Assembly (NCBI RefSeq): GCF_004342685.1
Contig: NZ_SMBZ01000034.1
Span: 1-42,109 of the forward strand
Source of the DNA: Sphingobacterium alimentarium
GTDB lineage: Bacteria > Bacteroidota > Bacteroidia > Sphingobacteriales > Sphingobacteriaceae
Reading direction: 5' to 3'
DNA: 42,109 nt
Below, piece by piece: positions 33,097-42,015 of the stretch; within the stretch, counting starts at the first letter, position 1, and each line of letters starts with the position of its first letter. Both the position numbers and the translations under genes were made by a program. A model generated the notes under the pieces. It did no database searches and was not told where the DNA came from. It saw only the letters and a program-made list of their open reading frames with translations.

Positions 33097-35025
33097 ATGG
33101 CAAAAAAACAAGAAGCAGAAAAAGAGTTAGCGGCGAAAAACGCAGAGCTACAAGGTGCTGACACTAAAGTAGTGAAAGACACTGAAAAAATTGAGTCTGA
33201 AGCAGATTCAACTTTGATCGACCAAATCAAATCAACTACTTGGTCTACACCAGAAGGTGATTTCGATTGGGATGCTGACGAAAAAGCTTTCGGTAACTAC
33301 AGCGAAGCTGAGCGTTCTAAATTAGAAGAGCAATACGCTGGTACTTTCAACCAAATCAATCAAGGTGAAATTATCGAAGGTGTTGTTGTTTCTATTAACA
33401 ACAAAGACGTTGTATTAAACGTAGGTTTCAAATCAGACGGTCTTGTAGCAAAAACTGAGTTTCGTGATCTACCTGACTTAAAAGTTGGGGATACTGTTGA
33501 TGTATTTGTAGAATCTCAAGAAGATGCAAATGGTCAATTGGTATTGTCACGTAAGCGTGCAAAAACTCAAAAATCATGGGAAGCTATCAATGAGGCATTA
33601 GAAAATGATGCAATCATCGACGGTTTCGTTAAATCTCGTACTAAAGGTGGTTTAATCGTTGACATCAAAGGTGTAGAAGCTTTCTTACCTGGATCTCAAA
33701 TCGATATCAAACCTATCCGTGACTACGATATTTACGTAGGTAAAACTATGGAATTCAAAGTGGTAAAAATCAACCACGAATTCAAAAACGTAGTAGTATC
33801 ACACAAAGTATTAATTGAAGACGATTTAGAAAACCAAAAATCTGAAATCGTTGCTAAATTAGAAAAAGGTCAAGTATTAGAAGGTACTGTTAAAAATATC
33901 ACTGACTTCGGTGTGTTCATCGACTTAGGTGGTGTTGACGGTTTACTTCACATTACAGATATCTCTTGGGGCCGTATCGAGCATCCAAAAGAAGTTTTAG
34001 CTCTTGATCAAACTATCAACGTAGTTGTATTAGACTTTGATGATGAGAAAAAACGTATCGCCTTAGGCTTAAAACAATTATCAGCTCACCCTTGGGAATC
34101 TTTAGATACTACTTTAGCAGTAGGTTCTAAAGTAAAAGGAAAAATCGTAACAGTTGCTGATTACGGTGCTTTCTTAGAAATCATCCCAGGTGTTGAAGGT
34201 TTAATCCACGTATCTGAAATGTCATGGTCACAAAACTTACGTTCTCCACAAGAGTTCTTAAAAGTAGGTGACGAAATCGAAGCTCAAATCTTAACATTAG
34301 ACCGCGATGAGCGTAAAATGAGCTTAGGTATCAAACAATTGACTCCAGATCCTTGGCAAAACATCACAGAGCGTTACCCTGTTGGCTCTAAACAAACAGC
34401 TGTTGTTAAAAACATGACTAACTTCGGTGTATTTGTTGAATTAGAAGACGGTATCGATGGTTTAATTCACATCTCTGACTTATCTTGGTCTAAAAAAATC
34501 AACCACCCTAACGAATTCACTAAAGTAGGTGAAACATTAGACGTAGTTGTATTAGAATTAGACGAAGAAAACCGTAAATTATCTTTAGGTCACAAACAAT
34601 TAGAAGAAAACCCTTGGGATACATTCGAAACTATCTTCACTGAAGGTTCGATCCACGAAGGTACAGTAATCAAAGTTGGTGACAAAGGTGATATCGTAGC
34701 TTTACAATACGGTGTTGAAGGTTTCTGTCCTTCTAAACACTCTGTAAAAGAAGACGGTTCAGCATTGAAAGTAGATGATACTGCTGAGTTCAAAATCATC
34801 GAATTCAACAAAGAGAACAAACGTTTAGTAATCTCTCATTCACGTATCTGGGAAGAAGCTAAAGAAGAAGCTCGCAAAGAAGAATCTAACTCACGCAAAA
34901 AAGATGCTAAATCAGCTTCAAACGCAGTGAAAAAAGTAAAAGATTCAGTTGAGAAATCTACTTTAGGTGACTTAGACGTGTTAGCTCAATTGAAAGAGCA
35001 AATGGAAGGTGGCGACAAAAAGTAA
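33097..35025 (+). CDS. rpsA: 30S ribosomal protein S1
   Basis: The 642-residue protein has an acidic and Ala-rich N-terminal extension (about residues 1-85), followed by six S1 (OB-fold) repeats between about 88 and 595. These are visible as GEIIEGVVVSINNKDVVLNVGFKSDGLV, GQVLEGTVKNITDFGVFIDLGGVDGLLHITDISW, GSKVKGKIVTVADYGAFLEIIPGVEGLIHVSEMSW and so on. A Lys/Glu-rich tail closes the protein. S1 binds mRNA on the 30S subunit. Codon use is strongly skewed to a few codons (TTA Leu, GTA/GTT Val, CGT Arg, GGT Gly), as expected for a very highly expressed gene and unlike its neighbours. It has a strong promoter and its own terminator. Confidence 0.97.
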   Translation: MAKKQEAEKELAAKNAELQGADTKVVKDTEKIESEADSTLIDQIKSTTWSTPEGDFDWDADEKAFGNYSEAERSKLEEQYAGTFNQINQGEIIEGVVVSINNKDVVLNVGFKSDGLVAKTEFRDLPDLKVGDTVDVFVESQEDANGQLVLSRKRAKTQKSWEAINEALENDAIIDGFVKSRTKGGLIVDIKGVEAFLPGSQIDIKPIRDYDIYVGKTMEFKVVKINHEFKNVVVSHKVLIEDDLENQKSEIVAKLEKGQVLEGTVKNITDFGVFIDLGGVDGLLHITDISWGRIEHPKEVLALDQTINVVVLDFDDEKKRIALGLKQLSAHPWESLDTTLAVGSKVKGKIVTVADYGAFLEIIPGVEGLIHVSEMSWSQNLRSPQEFLKVGDEIEAQILTLDRDERKMSLGIKQLTPDPWQNITERYPVGSKQTAVVKNMTNFGVFVELEDGIDGLIHISDLSWSKKINHPNEFTKVGETLDVVVLELDEENRKLSLGHKQLEENPWDTFETIFTEGSIHEGTVIKVGDKGDIVALQYGVEGFCPSKHSVKEDGSALKVDDTAEFKIIEFNKENKRLVISHSRIWEEAKEEARKEESNSRKKDAKSASNAVKKVKDSVEKSTLGDLDVLAQLKEQMEGGDKK

Positions 35026-35051
35026 TTTTTAGTCACTAACTAACATATAAG

Positions 35052-35081
35052 AAAAGCTCCGGTCAATAGACTGGAGCTTTT
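35052..35081 (+). terminator. Terminator after rpsA
   Basis: The arms AAAAGCTCCGGTC (35052-35064) and GACTGGAGCTTTT (35069-35081) pair with one G-T pair around an AATA loop, followed by TGTTTTT. It lies 27 bases past the rpsA stop. Confidence 0.88.
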
Positions 35082-35109
35082 TGTTTTTATAGGGTATTTT
35101 GTAAATTTA
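35081..35109 (+). promoter_or_regulatory. Candidate promoter of the sulfurtransferase gene (TTG-N18-TAAATTTA)
   Basis: TTG at 35081-35083 overlaps the end of the rpsA terminator, and TAAATTTA at 35102-35109 is one mismatch from TAnnTTTG. The -7 element ends four bases before the ATG at 35114, which would give a leaderless mRNA. Confidence 0.4.
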
Positions 35110-35113
35110 GGCT

Positions 35114-35953
35114 ATGGAATTCAATTATTCACTTATCACCGCTCTCGAACTCGCAAAAGCATTAGAAAATTCTGATGCAATTGTGCTTTTGGATTGTACA
35201 ATTGACAAAATTGGAAAATCGCTAAAAGGAAAAAAACTCGAGCTCATTCCCAACTCCCTATTCTTCGATATAGAAAACAAACTGTCGGACAAAAAGTCTC
35301 AGCTACCGCATACGCTCGTATCAGCAGATGTATTTGAGCAGGAAATGCAGCAGCTGGGAATCAATAAGGATAGCACCGTAGTCCTGTACGATCGGTGGGG
35401 AATATACTCAAGTCCGAGAGCCTGGTGGATGTTTAAGGTCATGGGATTTGACAATGTCTATATTCTCAACGGAGGGCTTCCTAACTGGAAGAAGAGCAAA
35501 CTTCCTGTGGTAAACTCACATAGTACCGCATCCTCGAAAGGAGATTTTGAAGCACAGTTTAGAGCGGATTGGTATGCAGATAAGGATTTTATATTACAGC
35601 ATTATAAAGGAAAAAAAATAGATATATTCGATGCCCGCAGCAAAGGAAGATTTACGGGGTTAGTGCCTGAACCTCGAAAAGGATTAAACGGAGGACATAT
35701 CCCCCATTCCAAAAACCTGCCTTTTGACGAGGTATTAGACGGCGATAAGTATTGGGATACGCAAGAGTTAACAAGTATTTTTCAAAGTCTGAAGCCCGTT
35801 TCCGATGAACATGTTTTTACTTGTGGGTCAGGAATAACAGCTTCTATACTCGCATTTGCCAGTTACCTCACTGGAACTAAACACATTAGAGTCTATGATG
35901 GATCCTGGGCAGAATGGGGAATTGAGGACCTAAATCTCCCGACTAAAAAGTAA
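35114..35953 (+). CDS. Two-domain rhodanese-type sulfurtransferase
   Basis: The 279-residue protein has two rhodanese domains: an inactive N-terminal one (about residues 5-125, VLLDCTIDKIGK...VVLYDRWGIYSSPRAWWMFKVMGFDNVYILNGGLPNWK) and an active C-terminal one (about 145-275). Cys237 in the loop CGSGITAS accepts the sulfur. The CGSG(I/V)TA loop is typical of 3-mercaptopyruvate or thiosulfate sulfurtransferases (SseA-like), and the choice between the two substrates cannot be made here. No signal peptide is present, so it is cytoplasmic. It is a single gene between rpsA and the large kinase. Confidence 0.92.
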   Translation: MEFNYSLITALELAKALENSDAIVLLDCTIDKIGKSLKGKKLELIPNSLFFDIENKLSDKKSQLPHTLVSADVFEQEMQQLGINKDSTVVLYDRWGIYSSPRAWWMFKVMGFDNVYILNGGLPNWKKSKLPVVNSHSTASSKGDFEAQFRADWYADKDFILQHYKGKKIDIFDARSKGRFTGLVPEPRKGLNGGHIPHSKNLPFDEVLDGDKYWDTQELTSIFQSLKPVSDEHVFTCGSGITASILAFASYLTGTKHIRVYDGSWAEWGIEDLNLPTKK

Positions 35954-36118
35954 TTTTATTCTTTTGCAAAAAATAGGCATAATTAATGCTTTATTAATAT
36001 ACCTAATGGCTTAAATAAAAAGTGCATATGCTTCAACTTGGTTTTTTATACTATTTTTACCAAGAACGAGATGTTCCTTTTGTCCAATACTTAAATATGT
36101 AGTTCCAGTCGTAAAAAC

Positions 36119-39100
36119 ATGAAAAACAAAATCCGAATATTATTATTCGTACTCACACTCTTATTTTTTGCGACAGCTGTTACTGTAAAAAATGCGATAA
36201 CAGACAAGGACGTTCTTGACTTAGAAAGTCAAAAAGTAACTCAGAATATTTACCTCAAAGAACAAATTATTGATGAAATCTTTGGAGATTCTATCCTTCA
36301 GAAAACTTTTATCAATAGTGAACGCTATCCCTTACAAGTACGGGAGATAGCCAATGAATACAAAGAAAAACAGATTTATCTCTATCTTTTCAAAAATTCG
36401 AGCCCGATTTACTGGTCAACAAATATATATGTGCCTGAGACAGATGCCGGTCTCAAAGAAGGGATAAGTTATATCAACGGAGACAATTTTTCTTTCTTGG
36501 CTAAAAAGAAGATTTTGTCAGGTGGCATGCATCTGGTTGCCCTCACACCCATTGAAAGGCAGTTTCAGACCAACTATATCGCTCGAGCTCGGCAAAATTA
36601 TATAGGTGCATTAACCACTACGCAGCTACAAGTATCCAAATTTGGCGATAGTGATGATATCCGAAATATTTATTCACAGGGCGGCCAATACCTGTTTTCG
36701 GTAAAGCTTAAAAACGGTAAATACAACAATATTTATCTCAATATCCAACTCATCTGCTGGGTGCTTGGCACCATTTGCTGTGTCATCCTCATCAGTAGCA
36801 TTTGTGTTAACATTGCCCGGAATGGTAAGCCCATCTTATCCATAATAATCTTAGCTGTTACCTTTACCATCATTCGGCTGATCGATCTGGAGACGAACTG
36901 GCTATCCCAGATTTCGGATTACCAATTGTTCTCGCCAAAAGTATATGCCTATAATTATTTAGCCCCTAATCTCTGGTCTTACCTCATCAATTCGACCGTC
37001 CTACTGTGGGTATTATGCTTTATCATTTTCATCAAAAAGCATATCGTCATTCCCGAATTCTTTCTCAAACGGAATCTACGTAATTGGGTATTTTTAGGGA
37101 TCTTACTGTTCGTTTATTACATTTTTAATGAACAATTCCGCCAGCTTGCTTCCCTGATCACGCACTCTTCATTTTCTACTGAAGACTTAATTACGCTGTT
37201 TTTTACGTATGATTTCACGATATATCATATTCTAATATATTCTTTGAATATATTCTCGATATTCTTGATTACGGATATTTTGGTATTCCTCGGTAAAATA
37301 CTTACGCCAAAAACCACAATCAATTTAAATATCCAGCTTATAGCTCTTGTTATCACCTTGATCGTAAGTGGTTTTTATCAGGATTTTTCCCTCATCAATG
37401 TATTGATCGGTATTTTGATAATGATGAGTTCGTTTGACAAGTCCATATTAAAATACAACAATATCTATACGCAAATCATCACCATACTGACAATCGTTTG
37501 CATCACGACGATCAAGTATGCAGATGCCATCAATGAAAACAACAAAGAGCATATGAAGCTCATGTTGCTTAATCTGGAATCGGATGATGATGTCGAAGCA
37601 GTATCATTGTTTGCGGGAATTGAAAGCCGGATCAAGCAAGATGAAAGGTTGAAAAAACTAATAGAGATCGCTAGCCGCAATCCCAATACGCATCTCATTG
37701 ATGATTATATTCAGAAGAATTATTTGGCTGCATTGTCCAGCAATTACAATTTATCCACTTACTATTACTTTAATGGTTTGCCGCTAGCCAACTATGTCTC
37801 CAATCCGCTGTTGGATTTTAGGGAGAAAGTTATTTCCAATGCAAATAAAATAACCAATACAGAGACTTTTTATAAATCTAAAACTGAAATCGGTTTTTAT
37901 GATTATTTCTCCTTACTAAGCCTACAAGATAATAATGGCAACAGTTATACCGTTATAATTAATCTGAAGAAAAGTCTGACGAATATTGCTTCCTTTATTC
38001 CATTCCTTAATAAGAATACAGGTATTGACGATCACCCTAATAGCAAAATAAAAGACTTTAACTTCGCGATCTACAAAGAGGGGGCACTGATCAGTCAAAA
38101 TGGTAAGTATACGTATTCCAACCATGATCCATACCATACACAGAAAATCAACGAGTTCATTTATATAAATGATGACGATTCATATAATCACGTCATATAT
38201 CGTCCGGACGAAAATACAACATTGATTGTCAGTAAACAGATTCAATCTTCGTGGCAGTTTATTACAGTCGTGTCGATTACGTTCCTGTACCTCTACATCC
38301 TGATCAATTTAGTGCGACTGCTTTCGCAGATTCTGCCCGTATATGTGCGGCAGAATGTGACTTTAATGAATCTATTTCTACGTCTGCGCTACAGTATTGC
38401 GCAGATAAGATATAGTTCACGTATTCAGACGCTCGTGATTACATCGGTATTGATAGCCATTGTGATTTCAGGAATTATCAGTTTCTATAGTATCAAGATT
38501 CAAACGGCGAAAACCCGTAAAGAACACAAATTGAATTTTGTGAATGAAACTATCCAAAACCTACAAGATATCGCTGTCAAAGATTCATCCCAGAGCTATC
38601 TCACATCATTGCACAAAACCATGTCTTCGCTGACGAATGTACATGTGATGGATTTCAACCTTTATGACAAGAATGGGAAGCTTTTCTTCACGACCCAACC
38701 TGCTATTTATAATAATAGTCTAGTATCATCATTCATTAATCCAAATGCATTCATGGAGATGAATGTGCTGAAGAAAAACGAAACCTTAGTCTACGAGCAG
38801 ATTATAGATTTCACGTATGAGAGTTCATACGGTGCCATCAAAGATGGCAACTACCGCACCATCGCTTATCTGGGAATTCCGTATTTTGATTATTTGGAAG
38901 TGGAGAGGCAAAACACCAATATCCTCCTGAAGACCATTTTAAATATATACACGATTATACTTATTATCTTCGCGTTCCTATCTTTATACATATCCAATAA
39001 GATTACCGAACCGCTGCAAATGATTCGGAAAAAACTTTCGCAGACAAATATATCAGACAAACCCAACGAGTCTTTGTATTGGGAAAAGGATGATGAGATC

Positions 39101-39874
39101 GGTTTGTTGGTTAAAGAGTATAATTATATGTTGGTCAAGCTGGAGCAACACGCCAAACAATTGAGGCACGCAGAGCGGGAAAGTGTATGGCGCGAAATGG
39201 CCCAACAGGTAGCTCATGAGATCAAAAACCCGTTGACGCCGATGAAATTGGGCATTCAACAGCTCAACCGATCTTTCAAAGATAACGACAGCCGTTTTCC
39301 AGAGCGTTTTGAGAAGATATCCAACTCCTTTATAGAGCAGATCGAAGCCTTAGCAAATATCGCTTCAGAGTTCTCTGCTTTTGCGAAGCTCCCGGAATCT
39401 CATTTCATCGTTCTTAATCTTATAGAGAAGATAAATAAGTCTATCCACGTATATGATAATCTTCCGAATGTGAAAATTCAATTGCATAATGAAACCACAT
39501 TTGGCGAACGCATCGAGATATTCGGGGATCGGGACCAAGTCATTCGTACATTCAATAACCTGATTAAAAATGCCATCGAAGCCACTTTGGGAAGACGCAG
39601 ACCAAAAATCGTGATCACTATTAAAAGCCATGATGATAACCATGTCATGGTTGAAGTATCAGACAATGGTTTTGGTATTCCTGAGGAGGTAATTCCCAAA
39701 ATTTTTAAACCCAATTTCACCACCAAAAGTTCGGGCACAGGATTGGGCTTAGCCTTTGTGAAACAAACAATTACGGGAATGGGAGGCACAATTGACTATC
39801 AAACAAAACTCAATCAAGGCACCACTTTCTTTATAGTATTGCCATTATACACTGGTGAAGAAAAATTGCTATAA
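36119..39874 (+). CDS. Very large NtrY-like sensor histidine kinase
   Basis: The 1251-residue kinase has TM1 (about residues 6-23) and an extracytoplasmic domain (about 25-205). A block of about seven TM helices follows (about 208-470), then a second extracytoplasmic domain (about 475-715) and TM helices near 718-740 and 772-795. A third sensor domain of about 145 residues precedes a TM at about 943-962. The cytoplasmic part has a HAMP-like segment (about 963-1010) and a HisKA H-box VAHEIKNPLTPMKLGIQQL with His1033. The ATPase motifs are NLIKNAIEA, DNGFGIP and SGTGLGLAFVKQ. The H-box is of the NtrY type. No response regulator is adjacent, so it is an orphan here. The three extracytoplasmic regions are unrecognised. 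Confidence 0.9.
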   Translation: MKNKIRILLFVLTLLFFATAVTVKNAITDKDVLDLESQKVTQNIYLKEQIIDEIFGDSILQKTFINSERYPLQVREIANEYKEKQIYLYLFKNSSPIYWSTNIYVPETDAGLKEGISYINGDNFSFLAKKKILSGGMHLVALTPIERQFQTNYIARARQNYIGALTTTQLQVSKFGDSDDIRNIYSQGGQYLFSVKLKNGKYNNIYLNIQLICWVLGTICCVILISSICVNIARNGKPILSIIILAVTFTIIRLIDLETNWLSQISDYQLFSPKVYAYNYLAPNLWSYLINSTVLLWVLCFIIFIKKHIVIPEFFLKRNLRNWVFLGILLFVYYIFNEQFRQLASLITHSSFSTEDLITLFFTYDFTIYHILIYSLNIFSIFLITDILVFLGKILTPKTTINLNIQLIALVITLIVSGFYQDFSLINVLIGILIMMSSFDKSILKYNNIYTQIITILTIVCITTIKYADAINENNKEHMKLMLLNLESDDDVEAVSLFAGIESRIKQDERLKKLIEIASRNPNTHLIDDYIQKNYLAALSSNYNLSTYYYFNGLPLANYVSNPLLDFREKVISNANKITNTETFYKSKTEIGFYDYFSLLSLQDNNGNSYTVIINLKKSLTNIASFIPFLNKNTGIDDHPNSKIKDFNFAIYKEGALISQNGKYTYSNHDPYHTQKINEFIYINDDDSYNHVIYRPDENTTLIVSKQIQSSWQFITVVSITFLYLYILINLVRLLSQILPVYVRQNVTLMNLFLRLRYSIAQIRYSSRIQTLVITSVLIAIVISGIISFYSIKIQTAKTRKEHKLNFVNETIQNLQDIAVKDSSQSYLTSLHKTMSSLTNVHVMDFNLYDKNGKLFFTTQPAIYNNSLVSSFINPNAFMEMNVLKKNETLVYEQIIDFTYESSYGAIKDGNYRTIAYLGIPYFDYLEVERQNTNILLKTILNIYTIILIIFAFLSLYISNKITEPLQMIRKKLSQTNISDKPNESLYWEKDDEIGLLVKEYNYMLVKLEQHAKQLRHAERESVWREMAQQVAHEIKNPLTPMKLGIQQLNRSFKDNDSRFPERFEKISNSFIEQIEALANIASEFSAFAKLPESHFIVLNLIEKINKSIHVYDNLPNVKIQLHNETTFGERIEIFGDRDQVIRTFNNLIKNAIEATLGRRRPKIVITIKSHDDNHVMVEVSDNGFGIPEEVIPKIFKPNFTTKSSGTGLGLAFVKQTITGMGGTIDYQTKLNQGTTFFIVLPLYTGEEKLL

Positions 39875-39884
39875 GAATTTTACA

Positions 39885-39917
39885 AATACGAAAATCCAAA
39901 AAATGTATATTCGTATT
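39885..39917. repeat. Inverted repeat AATACGAA-N17-TTCGTATT before the C1 peptidase gene
   Basis: Perfect 8-base arms at 39885-39892 and 39910-39917. The right arm overlaps TATATTCG (39906-39913), one mismatch from a -7 element, 26 bases before the ATG. No T-run follows, so it is more like an operator than a terminator, but it is short and could be chance. Confidence 0.35.
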
Positions 39918-39938
39918 AAATTTATTAAATAACAAAAA

Positions 39939-41123
39939 ATGAACTGGAGAAAATCCTTTTATATAGCTGCCTTTTTGTTGGCAACTACCTCACAAACTTT
40001 TGCGCAAGACAACCTCATTAATGCTCTTAAAAACAATGCGAGCGACAAAAGTAAAGAAGGCTTTGTTTTTACTGATGTAATCAATCTTGGCAACACTTCG
40101 ATCAAAGATCAAGGCTCGTCAGGCACTTGTTGGTCGTATTCTGGAAACTCATATCTGGAATCCGAGATGATTCGTATGGGCAAACAACCTGTCGAGATTT
40201 CACAAATCTTTACGGCATACTACACCTATTTGGAAAAAGCGAAAACCTACGTAAAATTACATGGTGACCAAGCACAAGGTGAAGGGGGACAAGTACACGA
40301 TGTATTGACGATCTACCGTAAATATGGAGCCGTACCGCGCGAAGTATATACGGGATTGAGAGAAGGACAAACACGCAACAATTTTTCCGAAATGAGCAAT
40401 ATTCTTCATGGGATGAATGAGAATATTGTGAAAAATAAAAAACTTACTCCTATTTGGCAAAATGCCGTGAAGGGAGTGATGAATGCTTATATTGGCGTAC
40501 CTCCAGAATCCTTTCAATATAAAGGCAAAACCTACACACCACGTACTTGGGCAGATCAAGTGATCGGCATCAATCCTGATGACTATGTAGGAATCAGTTC
40601 TTTTAATGAACATGCATATTACAAGCCATTCGTATTGTTAATTCCTGACAATTGGTCGTATGAGAGTTTTTACAATGTAAAAATGAATGAGCTAACAGAA
40701 ATTATCGACAATGCATTACAAAATGGATACACAGTAGCTTGGGCTACCGATGTATCCGAAAAATTCTTTAGCTGGAAAAATGGCGTTGCATTTGTGCCGG
40801 AAAAGGAAATTGAAAAAATGAGCCAGCAAGAGGTTGCCGATATGTTTAACGGTCCTAAAGCAGAGGCTAAAATCACCGAAGACCTACGTCAAGCTGCATT
40901 CGATAATTATTCGACTACCGATGACCACGGTATGCATATAGTGGGTATGGTAAAAGATCAAAAAGGTAAAGAATATTATATTGTGAAAAATTCTTGGGGT
41001 GAATCCAATGACTACAAAGGTTACATGTATGTCACTAAAGAATACGTAAAATATAAAACAATATCTCTTCTGGTGCACAAAAATGCAATACAGAAAGAAA
41101 TCCGCAATAAATTGGGTCTATAA
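39939..41123 (+). CDS. Exported C1-family cysteine peptidase (bleomycin hydrolase/PepC-like)
   Basis: The 394-residue protein has a signal peptide (about residues 1-22, ending QTFAQ). The papain-like catalytic residues are all present: Cys64 in QGSSGTCWSYSG, His330 in DDHGMHIVG and Asn351 in VKNSWGES. The Gln of the oxyanion hole is in the KDQGS stretch. The long insert between Cys and His (for example GDQAQGEGGQVHDVLTIYRKYGAVP) is typical of the C1B bleomycin-hydrolase/aminopeptidase C subgroup. C1B enzymes are usually cytoplasmic, so export is a Bacteroidota feature. It is a single gene with its own terminator; its substrate is unknown. Confidence 0.93.
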   Translation: MNWRKSFYIAAFLLATTSQTFAQDNLINALKNNASDKSKEGFVFTDVINLGNTSIKDQGSSGTCWSYSGNSYLESEMIRMGKQPVEISQIFTAYYTYLEKAKTYVKLHGDQAQGEGGQVHDVLTIYRKYGAVPREVYTGLREGQTRNNFSEMSNILHGMNENIVKNKKLTPIWQNAVKGVMNAYIGVPPESFQYKGKTYTPRTWADQVIGINPDDYVGISSFNEHAYYKPFVLLIPDNWSYESFYNVKMNELTEIIDNALQNGYTVAWATDVSEKFFSWKNGVAFVPEKEIEKMSQQEVADMFNGPKAEAKITEDLRQAAFDNYSTTDDHGMHIVGMVKDQKGKEYYIVKNSWGESNDYKGYMYVTKEYVKYKTISLLVHKNAIQKEIRNKLGL

Positions 41124-41142
41124 GCACACATGCCCAAATAAG

Positions 41143-41173
41143 AAAAGCTCAGCAAATGTTGAGCTTTTTTTTT
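41143..41173 (+). terminator. Terminator after the C1 peptidase gene
   Basis: The arms 41143-41153 and 41158-41168 (core AAAAGCTCA / TGAGCTTTT, one G-T pair) enclose an AAAT loop. The T-run continues to 41173. Confidence 0.9.
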
Positions 41174-41187
41174 AACTCAATTTTTTA

Positions 41188-41218
41188 TTGTTATAATTGT
41201 ATTAAAAGTCTACTTTTA
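41188..41218 (+). promoter_or_regulatory. Candidate promoter of the META lipoprotein gene (TTG-N20-TACTTTTA)
   Basis: TTG at 41188-41190 and TACTTTTA at 41211-41218 (one mismatch from TAnnTTTG) are 20 bases apart. The -7 element ends five bases before the ATG, again suggesting a leaderless transcript. Confidence 0.4.
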
Positions 41219-41223
41219 ATCAC

Positions 41224-42015
41224 ATGAAATCAATTAATTTAATTGCGGTCTCAATAGTATTCTTGTTCGGCAGTTGTTCGCTGTTTCAACCGCAACAGTA
41301 TGCTTCTGATCAAAGTGCAAGTAATTTAAATGCTAAATGGCATATTATATCCATTGACAATAAAAAAATTGGAGACAAAGTGAATGGTATCGAGCCTTCA
41401 TTTAGTGTCGATATAGCCAAAAAAGAATATTCAGCAATTACAGGTTGCAATAATTTAATGGGCAATTTTGAGGTCAAAGCGCCTAATAAAATAAAAATGA
41501 CTAGAGGTATCTCGACCATGATGGCCTGCGACAATATGGATGTAGAGCTCGGTTTATCCCGTATTATCCCTACGATTACAAACTATAAACTCGCTAATGA
41601 TACGTTATCGCTATTAGATGCTAAGAAAAATATTAAAGCTCAATTCAAATTGAAAAAAGAAAATAAATCGGCTTTACTCAAAGGTGGCTGGGAATTAGAT
41701 TATATGGGTATGGCATCTGCTCCTTTTGAAGAATTATTCCCTACGAAAAAACCTACGTTAGAGTTTGATATTAAAGAAGAAACATTGACAGGTAATGGTG
41801 GCTGTAACAGCTATTCCAGCACTTTTCAGTTGGATGGTCATAAATTGAAGTTCAGCGCTATCGCTTCTACGAAGATGGCTTGTCCCGCTTTGGAAGGTGA
41901 AAGTATGTATTTCAAAAATCTACAAGGAATATCCTCATTTAGTGTCAACGATGACCAGTTGACATTAATCACCGACGATATCGCCGTGCTGAGGTTCAAA
42001 AAAATAAAGAAATAA
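41224..42015 (+). CDS. Lipoprotein with two META domains
   Basis: The 263-residue protein has a lipoprotein signal (MKSINLIAVSIVFLFGSC, Cys at residue 18). Two META/HslJ-type domains follow, at about residues 35-140 and 150-262. Each has the WxLxSI/WELDYM opening, the GCNN or GCNSY motif (GCNNLMGNFEV and GGCNSYSSTFQL) and a conserved MAC pair (STMMACDNMDVE and STKMACPALEGE). META-domain proteins are periplasmic or outer-membrane stress-linked proteins with no defined activity; HslJ of E. coli is heat-induced. The gene is complete, and its TAA is followed directly by the putative group II intron end, with no terminator of its own in view. Confidence 0.9.
   Translation: MKSINLIAVSIVFLFGSCSLFQPQQYASDQSASNLNAKWHIISIDNKKIGDKVNGIEPSFSVDIAKKEYSAITGCNNLMGNFEVKAPNKIKMTRGISTMMACDNMDVELGLSRIIPTITNYKLANDTLSLLDAKKNIKAQFKLKKENKSALLKGGWELDYMGMASAPFEELFPTKKPTLEFDIKEETLTGNGGCNSYSSTFQLDGHKLKFSAIASTKMACPALEGESMYFKNLQGISSFSVNDDQLTLITDDIAVLRFKKIKK

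Noticed and set aside
33097..35025. Unusual codon use of rpsA as a sign of horizontal transfer
   Set aside because: The bias fits very high expression of a ribosomal protein and not foreign origin.
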